This document shows positions 8,397-18,642 of a stretch of DNA of 64,000 nt, piece by piece (the first letter of the stretch is position 1; each line of letters starts with the position of its first letter). A program made the position numbers and the translations under genes. The notes beneath the pieces are model-generated. The model was not told the origin of the DNA and did no database searches. It was given only the letters and a program-made list of their open reading frames with translations. Source of the DNA: an uncultured Bacteroides sp. (GTDB lineage: Bacteria; Bacteroidota; Bacteroidia; Bacteroidales; Bacteroidaceae); the NCBI RefSeq assembly GCF_959029255.1, contig NZ_CAUFUE010000018.1, forward strand, positions 1 through 64,000, read 5' to 3'.

Positions 8397-9689
8397 ATGA
8401 TAAAACAATACTTTAATCAGGCATGGGCGCAACTTCGCCAACAGCCGTTGATAAGTGCTGTCAGCATAGTCGGTACGGCACTTGCCATCTTCCTCATTAT
8501 GTTGGTGGTAATGATGCAACAGGTGCATGTGGTTTCGTTCGCTCCGGAGAGTAACCGTGACCGCTTTCTGCATGTCAAGTGGATGAGTATTTCCAATAAG
8601 GATTGGGGTGATGGTACAAGTAATGGTCCGATGAGTGTCCGTACAGCCCGTGAATGTTTCCAGTCATTGAAAACTCCCGAAGCTGTTTCTATCTATGCCT
8701 GTCAGACGGAATCCACACCGGTCAATCTGCCGGGGCAACCGTCAACCGGGGTAGATATGCTGCAAACGGATGATGTGTTCTGGCGGATATTCGATTTCTC
8801 TTTTACTGCGGGAAAACCATACGACAAGGCGACGTTTGATGCCGGAATACCGGTAGCGGTCATTACTGAAAGCGTATCGCGTCATCTTTTCGGAACTACG
8901 GAGTCTGTCGGCCATGAGTTTTTGTTGAATCATGCTCCCTATAGGGTGTGTGGTGTGGTGAAGGATGTTTCTACTCTTGCCACTACAGCCTATGGGCAGG
9001 TTTGGATACCTTTTACCTCTACCAATTTCAGGAATGACGTGTGGAGTGAGCACATGGGAATGGCCAGTTGTATCATTCTGGCACGGGACCGCAATGATTT
9101 TCCCGCTATCCGCGAGGAAGCCGAGCGCCGTCAACAAGAATACAATACACTTATCGGTGAGCAAGGCTATGAGCTGATTTACCGTAACCGTCCATACGAC
9201 CAGGAGAAGAATGCACTTTTGAGCGGTGCCAATGTGGAACCGGATGTAAATGCGGCACGCCGTCAACGGCTCATCATATTTGCTATCCTGCTCATTGTTC
9301 CGGCTATAAACTTGAGCAGTATGACACAGAGCCGCTTACGCCAGCGTGTCAGTGAGGTGGGAGTGAGAAGGGCTTTCGGCAGTACACGCATGGAAATCAT
9401 GGGACAGATTGTTGCTGAAAATATGGTAGTGACTCTTTTTGCCGGTGTGTTGGGGTTACTGCTGAGTGTCGTGTTTGCTTATTTGGGTGAATCCATGCTT
9501 TTTGCCGAAGGATTCAGCAAGAGCGTAAATGCACCGCTCATCGATGCTTCCATTCTGCTGCATGCCTCTACCTTTGGGTGGGCATTACTCTTCTGCTTCA
9601 TACTGAATCTGTTGAGCAGTGGAATTCCTGCATGGAAAGCTTCAAGAATAGGGATAGTGAATGCATTGGGAGGAAAACTCCAGAAATAG
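8397..9689 (+). CDS. ABC transporter permease, type A copy 3
   Basis: This 430-residue FtsX/MacB-type permease has the type A N-terminus 'QAWAQLRQQPLISAVS', one membrane segment, a periplasmic domain, and three C-terminal segments with the coupling motif VSEVGVRRAFGSTRMEIM. The C-terminus is 'PAWKASRIGIVNALGGK'. It starts a second block of two permease pairs behind the GIN-domain gene. Its periplasmic domain differs from the other type A copies in length and detail, as expected if the pairs handle different ligands. Confidence 0.87.
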   Translation: MIKQYFNQAWAQLRQQPLISAVSIVGTALAIFLIMLVVMMQQVHVVSFAPESNRDRFLHVKWMSISNKDWGDGTSNGPMSVRTARECFQSLKTPEAVSIYACQTESTPVNLPGQPSTGVDMLQTDDVFWRIFDFSFTAGKPYDKATFDAGIPVAVITESVSRHLFGTTESVGHEFLLNHAPYRVCGVVKDVSTLATTAYGQVWIPFTSTNFRNDVWSEHMGMASCIILARDRNDFPAIREEAERRQQEYNTLIGEQGYELIYRNRPYDQEKNALLSGANVEPDVNAARRQRLIIFAILLIVPAINLSSMTQSRLRQRVSEVGVRRAFGSTRMEIMGQIVAENMVVTLFAGVLGLLLSVVFAYLGESMLFAEGFSKSVNAPLIDASILLHASTFGWALLFCFILNLLSSGIPAWKASRIGIVNALGGKLQK

Positions 9690-9715
9690 GGTGTTAATAT
9701 GTTGAGATAAACAAG

Positions 9716-10963
9716 ATGACAAAGAAACTTTTTACGCAGATAAAGAACGAGTGGCGGAATAACACATGGCTGGCTCTGGAACTGTTGGTCGTGAGTGTGG
9801 TGATGTGGTATATCGTTGACTACATCTACACTCAGGCCGCCACCGCCATGGAGCCGAGGGGCTTCGACATTGAACATTGCTACCTTATTAATATGGGGTA
9901 TCTTACGGACAAAAGTCCCGACTACATACCCAACCAGCCTGTCGAAGAGCAACAAAAGGATGTACAGGAGATGCTGGACCGTTTGAAGCACTGTCCGGAT
10001 GTAGAGGCTGTGAGCCTTTCGCAGAATTCCTATCCTTACAACGGAAGTAACAGCACATCAGAGGTGCGGTATGACACATTGCAGTCGCCGAACTGGACGA
10101 TACGATGTCTCGTCACACCGGATTTCGTACGGGTTTTCCGCTATCGGGGCACGCGTGGCGAGACTCCCGAACAGTTGGCCGCAATGTTGGAGAAGGATGA
10201 CCAGTTTCTTGCTTCGGACAACCTTTTCAGAAAGTATGACGTTCCGCTGACTTCGTTCGTAGGGAAACGGTTTTACCTCTTCGGTGATACAACCAGTACG
10301 GTGAAGTTGGCTGCCGCCATACAAAACGTGCGCTACAGTGACTATCAACAGGCGCGCAACTCTTACCGCATGCTTTATAAAATGCCACCCGCATGGATGG
10401 ACTATAGCAAGGAATGGTGTGTGCGCGTGCGTCCCGACCGGGATCATGATTTCATTGAGCGTTTGAAAGCTGACAGTGAGAAGCTATATCGTGTGGGCAA
10501 CATCTTCATAGCCGAAGTCCGTTCGTTTTCCGATATCCGTGAAGATTTCCAACGTGGTTGGATGACCGGATTGCGCAGCTATATGGCAGGCATGGGATTT
10601 CTGTTGCTGAATATCTTCCTCGGATTGCTGGGTACGTTCTGGTTCCGCACGCAGCAGCGCCGGGCCGAAATAGCATTGCATAAAGCACATGGGGCTACGG
10701 ACTGCGGTATTTTCAGGCGTCTGCTTTGTGAGGGTTGGGTGTTGCTGCTGATTGTCACTCCTATAGCACTAATTGTAGATTACAATCTGGCACACATGGA
10801 ACTGAATTCCTGGCGTAACGATACTACGCTGGAATGGGATAGATTATTGATTTGCGCTACTGTCACTTTTTTGCTGATAGCATTGATGATTGCCATCGGC
10901 ATCGGTATCCCTGCACGTAAAGCAATGAAGGTGCAGCCTGCCGAAGCATTGCATGATGAATAA
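9716..10963 (+). CDS. ABC transporter permease, type B copy 3
   Basis: This 415-residue type B permease begins 'MTKKLFTQIKNEWRNNTW', and the coupling loop reads RRAEIALHKAHGATDCGIF followed by 'CEG'. The tail is 'PARKAMKVQPAEALHDE'. The 'QIKNEWR' start is shared with copy 4 (12262) and not with copies 1 and 2, so copies 3 and 4 look like the most recent duplication. It is separated by 26 bases from its upstream partner and by 14 bases from the next type A gene. Confidence 0.87.
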   Translation: MTKKLFTQIKNEWRNNTWLALELLVVSVVMWYIVDYIYTQAATAMEPRGFDIEHCYLINMGYLTDKSPDYIPNQPVEEQQKDVQEMLDRLKHCPDVEAVSLSQNSYPYNGSNSTSEVRYDTLQSPNWTIRCLVTPDFVRVFRYRGTRGETPEQLAAMLEKDDQFLASDNLFRKYDVPLTSFVGKRFYLFGDTTSTVKLAAAIQNVRYSDYQQARNSYRMLYKMPPAWMDYSKEWCVRVRPDRDHDFIERLKADSEKLYRVGNIFIAEVRSFSDIREDFQRGWMTGLRSYMAGMGFLLLNIFLGLLGTFWFRTQQRRAEIALHKAHGATDCGIFRRLLCEGWVLLLIVTPIALIVDYNLAHMELNSWRNDTTLEWDRLLICATVTFLLIALMIAIGIGIPARKAMKVQPAEALHDE

Positions 10964-10977
10964 AACAACTATTTAAG

Positions 10978-12258
10978 ATGATACGACTTTATTTTCAACA
11001 AGCCTTTTACCACCTGCGCGAGAATCCCATCATCACATGGGTTTCCGTGATAGGTACAGCCCTTGCCATCTGCATGATTATGGTGCTGGTCATTACCTTG
11101 CAGGTGCGCATGGTGGATTGTGAACCGGAAGTGAACCGTTCTCGTTCGCTTTATGTCTCTACTATGGCGGTGAGATATAAAGGGACTGACAACGGGGCAT
11201 ACGGACACATGTCTGTCCAGACGGGCAAGGGATGTTTTAAGCCGCTTACTACGGCAGAGTCTGTCACGCTTATATCTTTACCGGAGAAAGTGCGCGTGTC
11301 GTTGCCTGCCGGAGCGAAGCTGACAGCGGATATGGTACAGACGGATGAGCAGTTCTGGCATATCTTCCGGTTCCGCTTTCTGAGTGGTAAAGGTTTCAGT
11401 AAAGCCGAAAGTGATGCCGGAATACCTTGTGCTGTCATTTCTGCTACTGTGGCACGCCGATTATTTGGTACTACGGATGTAGCAGGGCAGACACTGCAAC
11501 TGAACCATGTGGATTATCGAATCTCGGGGGTTGTAGCGGATGTTTCCATGCTTGCCACTTCGGCATACGGGCAAGTATGGGTACCTTATAACTCTACCGA
11601 TGCTGCCGGATTTGCTTGGCTTGAAAATACGATGGGACAGATGAAGGCTGTGATTTTGGCACATTCGTCTGCTGATTTCCCGGCTATCCGTGAGGAGGTA
11701 GAGCGTTTGCGCCTTGCGTATAACGCCGGCTTATCTGAGGTGGAAATCTTTTATCGTGACCAGCCCGATGGAGTTTTTGCCAATCTATACCGTAAATGGG
11801 ACCATTTACCGGATGTGAAAGGCGTCATCTTGCGCTACGTGCTTGTCATCGTCATTTTATTGCTGGTACCTGCCATCAACCTTTCTTCAATGACCCTTTC
11901 ACGGATGCGGAAACGTATGAGTGAAATCGGTGTGCGCAAAGCGTTCGGCGCTACGGGCAGCGAACTGGTGAGACAGGTGTTTTTTGAAAATTTGCTGCTT
12001 TCGTTGTTGGCAGGCATAGTCGGACTGGCTTTGAGTTACGGTGCCACTTTCCTGCTGAACGGTTTCCTTTTTGGCAATAGTGCTAATGCTTATTTAAGTG
12101 GAGATACTTCACTGACACTCGGCATGTTGCTTTCACCATGGGTTTTTCTTGCAGCTTTCGGTTTCTGTCTGTTGATGAATTTGCTTTCGGCCGGTATTCC
12201 GGCATGGAGGGCTTCGAAGATGAATATAGTGGATGCAATTAATCAAAAGGGGGAATAA
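10978..12258 (+). CDS. ABC transporter permease, type A copy 4
   Basis: This 426-residue type A permease starts 'MIRLYFQQAFYHLRENPIIT', has 'EPEVNRSR' soon after the first membrane segment, the coupling motif MSEIGVRKAFGATGSELV, and the tail 'PAWRASKMNIVDAINQK'. It shows the four-segment MacB/FtsX topology. It is most like copies 2 and 3 of its type. The stop is three bases before the start of its type B partner, so translation is probably coupled. Confidence 0.87.
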   Translation: MIRLYFQQAFYHLRENPIITWVSVIGTALAICMIMVLVITLQVRMVDCEPEVNRSRSLYVSTMAVRYKGTDNGAYGHMSVQTGKGCFKPLTTAESVTLISLPEKVRVSLPAGAKLTADMVQTDEQFWHIFRFRFLSGKGFSKAESDAGIPCAVISATVARRLFGTTDVAGQTLQLNHVDYRISGVVADVSMLATSAYGQVWVPYNSTDAAGFAWLENTMGQMKAVILAHSSADFPAIREEVERLRLAYNAGLSEVEIFYRDQPDGVFANLYRKWDHLPDVKGVILRYVLVIVILLLVPAINLSSMTLSRMRKRMSEIGVRKAFGATGSELVRQVFFENLLLSLLAGIVGLALSYGATFLLNGFLFGNSANAYLSGDTSLTLGMLLSPWVFLAAFGFCLLMNLLSAGIPAWRASKMNIVDAINQKGE

Positions 12259-12261
12259 CGT

Positions 12262-13530
12262 ATGAAGAATATATTGATTCAAATTAAGAATGAATGGCGT
12301 TCCAGCCTTTTCCTCTTCACGGAACTGCTGCTGGTGTTTGTGGTGTTGTGGTACATTGTGGATTGGACTCTGGTTACTTTCCGTGTTTATAATATCCCGA
12401 TGGGGTTTGACACGGAACACTGCTACAATATTACGGTCGGCAGACTTACTTCCCAATCGGCCGCCTATAATCCAGCTTTGACTGCGGCCGATGATATGGA
12501 ACATCTTGTGGAGATTGCGGAACGGCTGAGGCACCGCCCGGGGGTGGAGGCTGTAGCGCTTTCACAGAACTGTTTCCCTTATAATGACGGCAGTAACGGT
12601 CTCAATTTGGGACTGGATACAATATCGGAGAATGTGCATCTGCTGTGGGTAGAACCCGATTTCTTCCGTGTATTCCGTTATGGGGGAACGGACGAGGAAA
12701 TGTTTGTCCGCATGGCTTCTGCCATTAGGGATGACCGTATGGTTGTTTCTTCCAATCTTTTTGCCGACTATCCGCTATTGCATTTGGGCGATGCAGCTTC
12801 GTTGCAGGACCGTGAATTTGTACTGCTGAATTTCGGTAGCGATGTCCGGCGTCGCGTGGGGGCTGTCGGAACGCCTGTGCGTTGGTCGCACTTCTACACT
12901 TCTTCGGAATGGGGCGGTTCCTATGCGGCTTTGCATCTTAATCTGGACAGATTGAAAGAGTATGGTAATCCTGGATACATTACCCTCAGTTTGCGTGTGT
13001 GTCCTGATGACGATACCGATTTTATGGTAAAGCTGATGGATGACGTTGACCGCCTCTATCAAGTGGGAAATCTCTACTTGCTCGATGTAACTTCCTTCAA
13101 GGACTTGCGTGAGATTTGCGAACGGGAGGATATGAATGAAGCCAAGACCCAGCTTTGTGTACTAGGTTTCTTGTTGATGAATATTTTCCTCGGTGTCATT
13201 GGTACATTCTGGTTCCGTACGCAACAGCGGCGTAAAGAGGTGGCTCTGCGTATGGCGTTGGGCAGCAGCCGCAATGCAATCTTTTCTCGCTTGATGGGTG
13301 AAGGAGTAATGCTGCTTACCCTTGCGACAGTACCGGCAATAATCATCACCTTTAATATCGGGATAGCCGAATTGGTGGATATTGATAAGATGTCATTTAC
13401 GGTCAGCCGTTTCTGGCTTGCCCTTGCATTCACTTGGTTGCTTATGGCTTTGATGATTATAGCTGGAATTTGGTATCCTGCACGGATGGCAATGAAAGTT
13501 CAGCCTGCCGAGGCTTTACACGATGACTGA
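12262..13530 (+). CDS. ABC transporter permease, type B copy 4
   Basis: This 422-residue type B permease begins 'MKNILIQIKNEWRSSLF', with the coupling loop RRKEVALRMALGSSRNAIF followed by 'GEG' and the tail 'PARMAMKVQPAEALHDD'. It is the last gene of the operon and ends 43 bases before the convergent sigma-factor gene. No strong hairpin with a T-run was found in that 43-base gap, so the two transcripts may overlap. Confidence 0.87.
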   Translation: MKNILIQIKNEWRSSLFLFTELLLVFVVLWYIVDWTLVTFRVYNIPMGFDTEHCYNITVGRLTSQSAAYNPALTAADDMEHLVEIAERLRHRPGVEAVALSQNCFPYNDGSNGLNLGLDTISENVHLLWVEPDFFRVFRYGGTDEEMFVRMASAIRDDRMVVSSNLFADYPLLHLGDAASLQDREFVLLNFGSDVRRRVGAVGTPVRWSHFYTSSEWGGSYAALHLNLDRLKEYGNPGYITLSLRVCPDDDTDFMVKLMDDVDRLYQVGNLYLLDVTSFKDLREICEREDMNEAKTQLCVLGFLLMNIFLGVIGTFWFRTQQRRKEVALRMALGSSRNAIFSRLMGEGVMLLTLATVPAIIITFNIGIAELVDIDKMSFTVSRFWLALAFTWLLMALMIIAGIWYPARMAMKVQPAEALHDD

Positions 13531-13573
13531 GAATTCAGGATATAATTGAAATATAGGTAGGAGTAGATACCAC

Positions 13574-14119
13574 TTATCCAATGAAAAGTGACAGTAAATA
13601 CAAATTCTTCCGTAGATATTTTAATATTGCTGTCATGTGGTATTCTACTGTCTTTTCACTGATGGATAGTTGCTCGGCAATCTGTTTGTAGGTCATGCGC
13701 TGTTGCCGGCTCATGCGGAATATCTGTTGTTGCCGTTCTGTCAATTGGGAGATTAGAAAAGAAAGATGTTGTTTTAAGTCGGACATTTCAAGTTTATCTT
13801 CCTCTTCATACGATTTTTCTATAGATTGCAATACCGTTACTTTCAAAAAAGCGTAATTCAATTGTTTGCGAGAATGGTTGAAAACCTTGTTACGGGTAAT
13901 AATAAACAGAAACCCTTCAAAAGATTGTTCTTCATCCACTAAGTGCTTTGCTTCCCATAACTTGATAAAAACTTCCTGTACTACTTCTGCCACATCTTCA
14001 GGAGAAGTAATATATAGACTGGAGAAGTGATATACTTTCTCCCAGTAGAGTTTGTATATAGCTGAGAAGGCTTCCTCGTCACCTTCTTTGAATTTTTTTA
14101 TTAATTCTTTGTGTGTCAT
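13574..14119 (-). CDS. ECF-type RNA polymerase sigma factor
   Basis: This is a 181-residue sigma-70-family factor of the extracytoplasmic class. Region 2 covers about residues 8-80 and includes 'AEVVQEVFIKLWE'. Region 4 covers about 120-172 and ends in a helix-turn-helix with 'YKQIAEQLSISEKTVEYHM'. It is divergent from fecR (14261) across a 141-base gap. In Bacteroides this arrangement of sigma factor, FecR and a SusC carrying an STN domain is the known trans-envelope switch that turns on the adjacent SusCD operon. It is the likely regulator of the genes at 14261-26471. Confidence 0.93.
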   Translation of the reverse strand: MTHKELIKKFKEGDEEAFSAIYKLYWEKVYHFSSLYITSPEDVAEVVQEVFIKLWEAKHLVDEEQSFEGFLFIITRNKVFNHSRKQLNYAFLKVTVLQSIEKSYEEEDKLEMSDLKQHLSFLISQLTERQQQIFRMSRQQRMTYKQIAEQLSISEKTVEYHMTAILKYLRKNLYLLSLFIG

Positions 14120-14260
14120 TTTAACCTTTGATGTGCGAAGTTAATTAATAATTTTATTATAAAGATAAAAAGAAAAAAAGAATTTAGAAAAAAAATAGTA
14201 TTTCGCCTAGGGTATGGAATTTGGGAAGTGTATTTATAGTACATAGGCAAAATATATCTA

Positions 14261-15199
14261 ATGGAAAAAGGAAAGAAAAATACTAAGCTGATAAAAGGTT
14301 TATTTAAAAATGAACTTAAGCGGGAAGAACTCGAAGCATTGACCGAAATCGACATTGTAAAACAGAGAATGGAAGAACAATGGGAAGAATGTGCTGAGAA
14401 AATAGATTCTACAATTGGAGAACAAATATGGACTAACATTCTGAAGAAATATAAGACGGGTGGACAAAGAAGATTTTTATTTCAGGTGCGCCGACCGTTG
14501 ATTGCTGCTTGCATTAGCCTGTTCTTGATAATTAGTGGATATTTCGTATTACAAGGAACCCGGATTTTAGAAAAGCCGGAGTTTTTGGAAGTGGTGGCAA
14601 AGAATAATATGTTGTATATATTGCCGGATAGTTCCAAAGTATGGATGCGCCCGCAAAGTTCAATTCGTTTTGCCAAGGATTTTACGAAAGACAAGAATGT
14701 CTGGCTGAAAGGAAGCTCATTGTTTGAAGTACGTAAGCAGTCGGGAAGTAAGTTTCATGTATATATAGAAAAAGCGTTTATAGAAGTAAAAGGAACGCGC
14801 TTTTTAGTTGAGAAACAAGAAGATGGGAAAGATGAAATAACCCTTTTCAATGGTAGTGTGATGTTTAAGGTGGAAAGTACCGGAGAACAAGTTGAGATGC
14901 AACCTTTACAGCAGGTACTGTACGATTCATCGGATAGTGAGATACAAATGCGAAATATAGAAAATATAGAATGGCAGGATGGAAAATTCAAGTTTAATGC
15001 CATGCCTTTAAATCAGTTACTACATGTTATAAGCCAGATATACAATGTGCAGATTGTATTTGAGGGGAAGGGGGATAATCCATCTTTTAGCGGTACTATT
15101 CGGCAGGATGAATCGTTGAGACATGTAATCGATAAAATATGTTTCATAATGAATCTTCATGAAGCAAGGGACGGCGATAGAATAATAATTACTAACTAA
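14261..15199 (+). CDS. FecR-family anti-sigma factor
   Basis: This 312-residue protein has a cytoplasmic part of about 80 residues that would bind the sigma factor, a membrane segment near residues 84-103 ('ACISLFLIISGYFVLQG'), a periplasmic FecR domain at about 120-215 ('WLKGSSLFEV', 'VEVKGTRF'-like region) and a C-terminal DUF4974 domain at about 235-312 ('FKFNAMPLNQLLHVISQIYN'). It is encoded divergently from its sigma factor and 46 bases upstream of susC. It should pass the ligand signal from the STN domain of the SusC protein to the sigma factor. Confidence 0.93.
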   Translation: MEKGKKNTKLIKGLFKNELKREELEALTEIDIVKQRMEEQWEECAEKIDSTIGEQIWTNILKKYKTGGQRRFLFQVRRPLIAACISLFLIISGYFVLQGTRILEKPEFLEVVAKNNMLYILPDSSKVWMRPQSSIRFAKDFTKDKNVWLKGSSLFEVRKQSGSKFHVYIEKAFIEVKGTRFLVEKQEDGKDEITLFNGSVMFKVESTGEQVEMQPLQQVLYDSSDSEIQMRNIENIEWQDGKFKFNAMPLNQLLHVISQIYNVQIVFEGKGDNPSFSGTIRQDESLRHVIDKICFIMNLHEARDGDRIIITN

Positions 15200-15220
15200 A
15201 AATATTTTAAAGTTAATCTT

Positions 15221-15238
15221 ATGTCTAATATTAATTAA
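15221..15238 (+). other. five-codon leader ORF before susC
   Basis: ATGTCTAATATTAATTAA reads Met-Ser-Asn-Ile-Asn-stop. The stop is 7 bases before the susC ATG. A matching unit (Met-Ser-Asn-Phe-Lys-stop, also 7 bases from the next start) precedes the sulfatase at 24893. Both are led by AATCTT. Whether it is translated or only a conserved leader sequence cannot be told here. Confidence 0.45.
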
Positions 15239-15245
15239 TTAAAGC

Positions 15246-18200
15246 ATGAAAAAAGAGAATTTTTTTTCTTGGCGGTATCTTCGGATTATCGCAGTATTTT
15301 TGTTCTTATATCCGATTTCGGTTCTGGCTGCACAGAGCAACATATCGGTGAAAGGACAGTATTCTTTAAAAGAAGCTATCCAGTTTATAGAGAAAAATAG
15401 TGAATATACTTTCTTCTATAAGGATAGTGATTTAAAAGATAAATCCAAAAGAAACATCAATTTCAGTGGTACGGTTGACGAATTGTTGGAACAACTGTTT
15501 ACAGGTACTGGTGTCGGTTATGTGATAAAGGATAAAGATGTTATTTTCAAAGTATCAAAGACTGAAAGTGTTGAGCAGCAGCAACCCAAGAAACGTGTAA
15601 TCACAGGTACTGTTATGGATGGGGATTTGAAAGAGCCTATTATCGGTGCCAGTGTATGGTTGAAAAACAGCTCTTCCGGTGCGATTACCGATTTAAATGG
15701 AAAGTACACTCTTACTGTTGAGGGAATCGGTGGTGTGATTGAATTTTCATTTATCGGTATGAAGAAGGAGGAAGTGGCTATTGGTGATAAAAAGGTTATT
15801 GATGTTACTCTGTATTCGGATACAAAAGCATTGGAAGAAGTAGTGGTAGTAGGTTACGGACACCAGAAGAAAGAGAGCGTCGTAGGCGCTATTTCTTCAA
15901 TGGATGTAAGCGGACTGAATATTCCGGGTTCTAACATATCCAATGTGCTGGCTGGGCAATTGGCAGGTGTCGTTTCTATGCAGGCATCTGGTGAACCGGG
16001 TAAGAACAGTGCTTCGGACTTCTATATTCGTGGTATTGCTTCTTTCAAAGGAAATTCCACTCCTTTGGTTTTGGTAGATGGTATCGAACGTGAACTGGAC
16101 TTGGTTGACGTAGATGATATTGCTACTTTCTCCATCTTGAAAGACGCTTCCGCATCTGCTGTTTATGGTGTACGTGGTGCTAATGGTGTTATTCTGATTA
16201 CAACTAAGAAAGGTAGTGAAGGTAAGCCTCGTATTAATGTACGTGCAGAGATGGGCTTCAAGACTCCCACCCGTATGCCTGAAATGGTAAATTCCATGCA
16301 ATGGGCTGAAATGTATAATGAAGCCAAAGGGTTGATTGGTAATGGTGATGGGGGATACTCTCAAGAAGATATTCAGAGATATAGAGACGGTTCTGATCCG
16401 GATCTTTATCCGAACGTGAATTGGTTGGATCAGATGTATAAGAATTTGGCATCAAGTGAACGTGTCACTTTGAACCTTTCAGGTGGTGGTGATATCTGTA
16501 AATACTATATATCAGGTGGTTTCTATAATGAAGGTTCTATCTTTAGAAATGCCGGTAATGTTTACGATTATAATTCTTCTATCCATTATACAAAATTTAA
16601 TTTCCGTGCCAATATGGATTTTGCAGTCACTCCGACTACTACATTCAATGTGAACTTGGCTAATATTTATGAAAGTTCATGGGGGCCGGGAACAGCAATA
16701 AATGATATTTGGACATCTGCATTCAACGCTTCTCCGAATGCTTATCCTGTACAATATTCGGACGGAACACTTTCTGCACCTTCTGATGCTACTGGTAATA
16801 ACCCGTGGAACTTATTGGTACACTCCGGCTACCGCGAACAAAACTGGAACTCTGCGCAATCATTAGTGGGCGTTACTCAAAAATTGGATATGATTACTCC
16901 GGGGCTGACGGCTAATATCAAGTTTTCATGGGATGCATCCAATAATACTCTTCAGGTTCGTTCCAAGACTGCACCACAATTTCATGCAACAGGTAGAAAT
17001 GATGACGGAACTTTGAACTACAACACAATCTATCCGGGTTCCAATAACTTGTCGTATGCTTCTCCGGTAACAGTATCCAAGATGACTACTTACATGGAGG
17101 GGTCTCTAAACTATACTCGTTTATTTGCAGAAAAACATCGTGTAGGTGCTTTGTTTTTGTATAATCACAAGATTTATAAATTACTGACAGCCGGTAATCA
17201 AAAGGCATCGTTGCCTTATAAGAGTCAAGGACTTGCAGGACGGTTAACGTATGCTTATAAAGATACCTATTTTGCTGAATTCAATATGGGATATACCGGT
17301 TCTGAGAATTTTGCCCGTGGGCATCGTTTCGGATTTTTCCCGGCCTATGCATTAGGTTGGATGGTATCCAATGAAAAATGGTTTGAACCATTGACGAAAG
17401 TTGTAAATGATTTGAAATTCAAAGCATCTTATGGTAAAGTAGGTAATGATGATATCGGGACATCCAGAAGATGGGCTTATGAACCGACAATAAATGTAGT
17501 AAATGCCGATAATGTATGGGCTTATGGGGCAACGGGAAATATGAAACCAACTGCTTATCGCGTAGGTGAAATTGCGAATAATAATGTGTCTTGGGAAGAA
17601 GCTACTAAAGTGAATGTGGGTATTGAAGCGCGTCTATTCAATAAATTGAAAATCCAGGCAGATTACTTCTATGAACAACGTGACGGTATTTTCCTTCAGC
17701 GTGATGGCTTGCCTGCAATTGCCGGTTTCTCTACACTTCCGTATGTAAATGTGGGTAAGGCAAAAGTATCAGGTATTGATGGTACTCTTGAATATCAACA
17801 GCAGGTTGGCAAGGTTTTGTTAACAGGACGGGGTAATTTTACTTTTTCACGTAATCAGATGCTGAATAATGACCAACCGGATCATGAATATAAATACCAA
17901 AATGTAATTGGCAAACCTTTTGGACGTGGAGGTGTATCACAACGTATGGGTTATGTTGCATTGGGCTTTTTTGAAAGCCAGGAAGAGATAGATAATAGTC
18001 CGGCGCAGAGTTTTGGAGAATACAGGGTTGGTGACATCAAGTATCAGGATGTAAACGGTGACGGTGTTATTAACTCTTACGACCAAATAGCTATCGGTTA
18101 TACTGATCTTCCTGAAATTACTTATGGATTTGGGTTGACGGCTAAATGGAAAGATTTCGATGCCAGTGTATTTTTTCAAGGTATAGCACATTCCTCTATC

Positions 18201-18623
18201 TATTTGAATGGTAATCCTTTGCACCCCTTCACCAGTAATAATATGGATCGTGCTGCTTTTTATGAGGATATTTATGATTATTCATGGAAGACGACGAATA
18301 CAGCCGAACAAAATGCCTTGGCAAAATACCCACGGGTAGCCTATGGTTCGGATGCCGGGCAGGTCAATAACGCGCAGTCATCCACATTGTGGTTACGTGA
18401 TCGTGATTTTCTTCGTCTAAAAAATGCGGAAATAGGTTATACATTGCCGAAAACTCTGTTAAACCGTACTTTTATTAAGTCTTTCCGTATCTATGTTGCA
18501 GGAACAAACCTGCTTACATTCAGTAAGTTTAAACTGTGGGATCCTGAATTGCTGGACACTACCAATGGAGCAAAATATCCGAATAATATGACTGTGACTG
18601 TCGGTATAAACGCTAATTTTTAA
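15246..18623 (+). CDS. SusC/RagA TonB-dependent outer-membrane receptor with STN domain
   Basis: This 1125-residue protein imports an oligomer across the outer membrane together with the SusD-like lipoprotein downstream. Order of parts: signal peptide ending near 'VLAAQS'; STN signalling domain at about 32-105; carboxypeptidase-regulatory-like domain at about 118-200 ('RVITGTVMDG'...'GAITDLNGKYTLTV'); plug domain starting at 'LEEVVVVGYGHQKKESVVGA'; and a 22-strand barrel ending in 'TVTVGINANF' with a terminal Phe. The STN domain is absent from SusC proteins controlled by hybrid two-component systems, so its presence fits control by the adjacent FecR and sigma factor. The ligand is not readable from sequence. 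Confidence 0.96.
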   Translation: MKKENFFSWRYLRIIAVFLFLYPISVLAAQSNISVKGQYSLKEAIQFIEKNSEYTFFYKDSDLKDKSKRNINFSGTVDELLEQLFTGTGVGYVIKDKDVIFKVSKTESVEQQQPKKRVITGTVMDGDLKEPIIGASVWLKNSSSGAITDLNGKYTLTVEGIGGVIEFSFIGMKKEEVAIGDKKVIDVTLYSDTKALEEVVVVGYGHQKKESVVGAISSMDVSGLNIPGSNISNVLAGQLAGVVSMQASGEPGKNSASDFYIRGIASFKGNSTPLVLVDGIERELDLVDVDDIATFSILKDASASAVYGVRGANGVILITTKKGSEGKPRINVRAEMGFKTPTRMPEMVNSMQWAEMYNEAKGLIGNGDGGYSQEDIQRYRDGSDPDLYPNVNWLDQMYKNLASSERVTLNLSGGGDICKYYISGGFYNEGSIFRNAGNVYDYNSSIHYTKFNFRANMDFAVTPTTTFNVNLANIYESSWGPGTAINDIWTSAFNASPNAYPVQYSDGTLSAPSDATGNNPWNLLVHSGYREQNWNSAQSLVGVTQKLDMITPGLTANIKFSWDASNNTLQVRSKTAPQFHATGRNDDGTLNYNTIYPGSNNLSYASPVTVSKMTTYMEGSLNYTRLFAEKHRVGALFLYNHKIYKLLTAGNQKASLPYKSQGLAGRLTYAYKDTYFAEFNMGYTGSENFARGHRFGFFPAYALGWMVSNEKWFEPLTKVVNDLKFKASYGKVGNDDIGTSRRWAYEPTINVVNADNVWAYGATGNMKPTAYRVGEIANNNVSWEEATKVNVGIEARLFNKLKIQADYFYEQRDGIFLQRDGLPAIAGFSTLPYVNVGKAKVSGIDGTLEYQQQVGKVLLTGRGNFTFSRNQMLNNDQPDHEYKYQNVIGKPFGRGGVSQRMGYVALGFFESQEEIDNSPAQSFGEYRVGDIKYQDVNGDGVINSYDQIAIGYTDLPEITYGFGLTAKWKDFDASVFFQGIAHSSIYLNGNPLHPFTSNNMDRAAFYEDIYDYSWKTTNTAEQNALAKYPRVAYGSDAGQVNNAQSSTLWLRDRDFLRLKNAEIGYTLPKTLLNRTFIKSFRIYVAGTNLLTFSKFKLWDPELLDTTNGAKYPNNMTVTVGINANF

Positions 18624-18642
18624 TTAATAATATGGAATCAAT

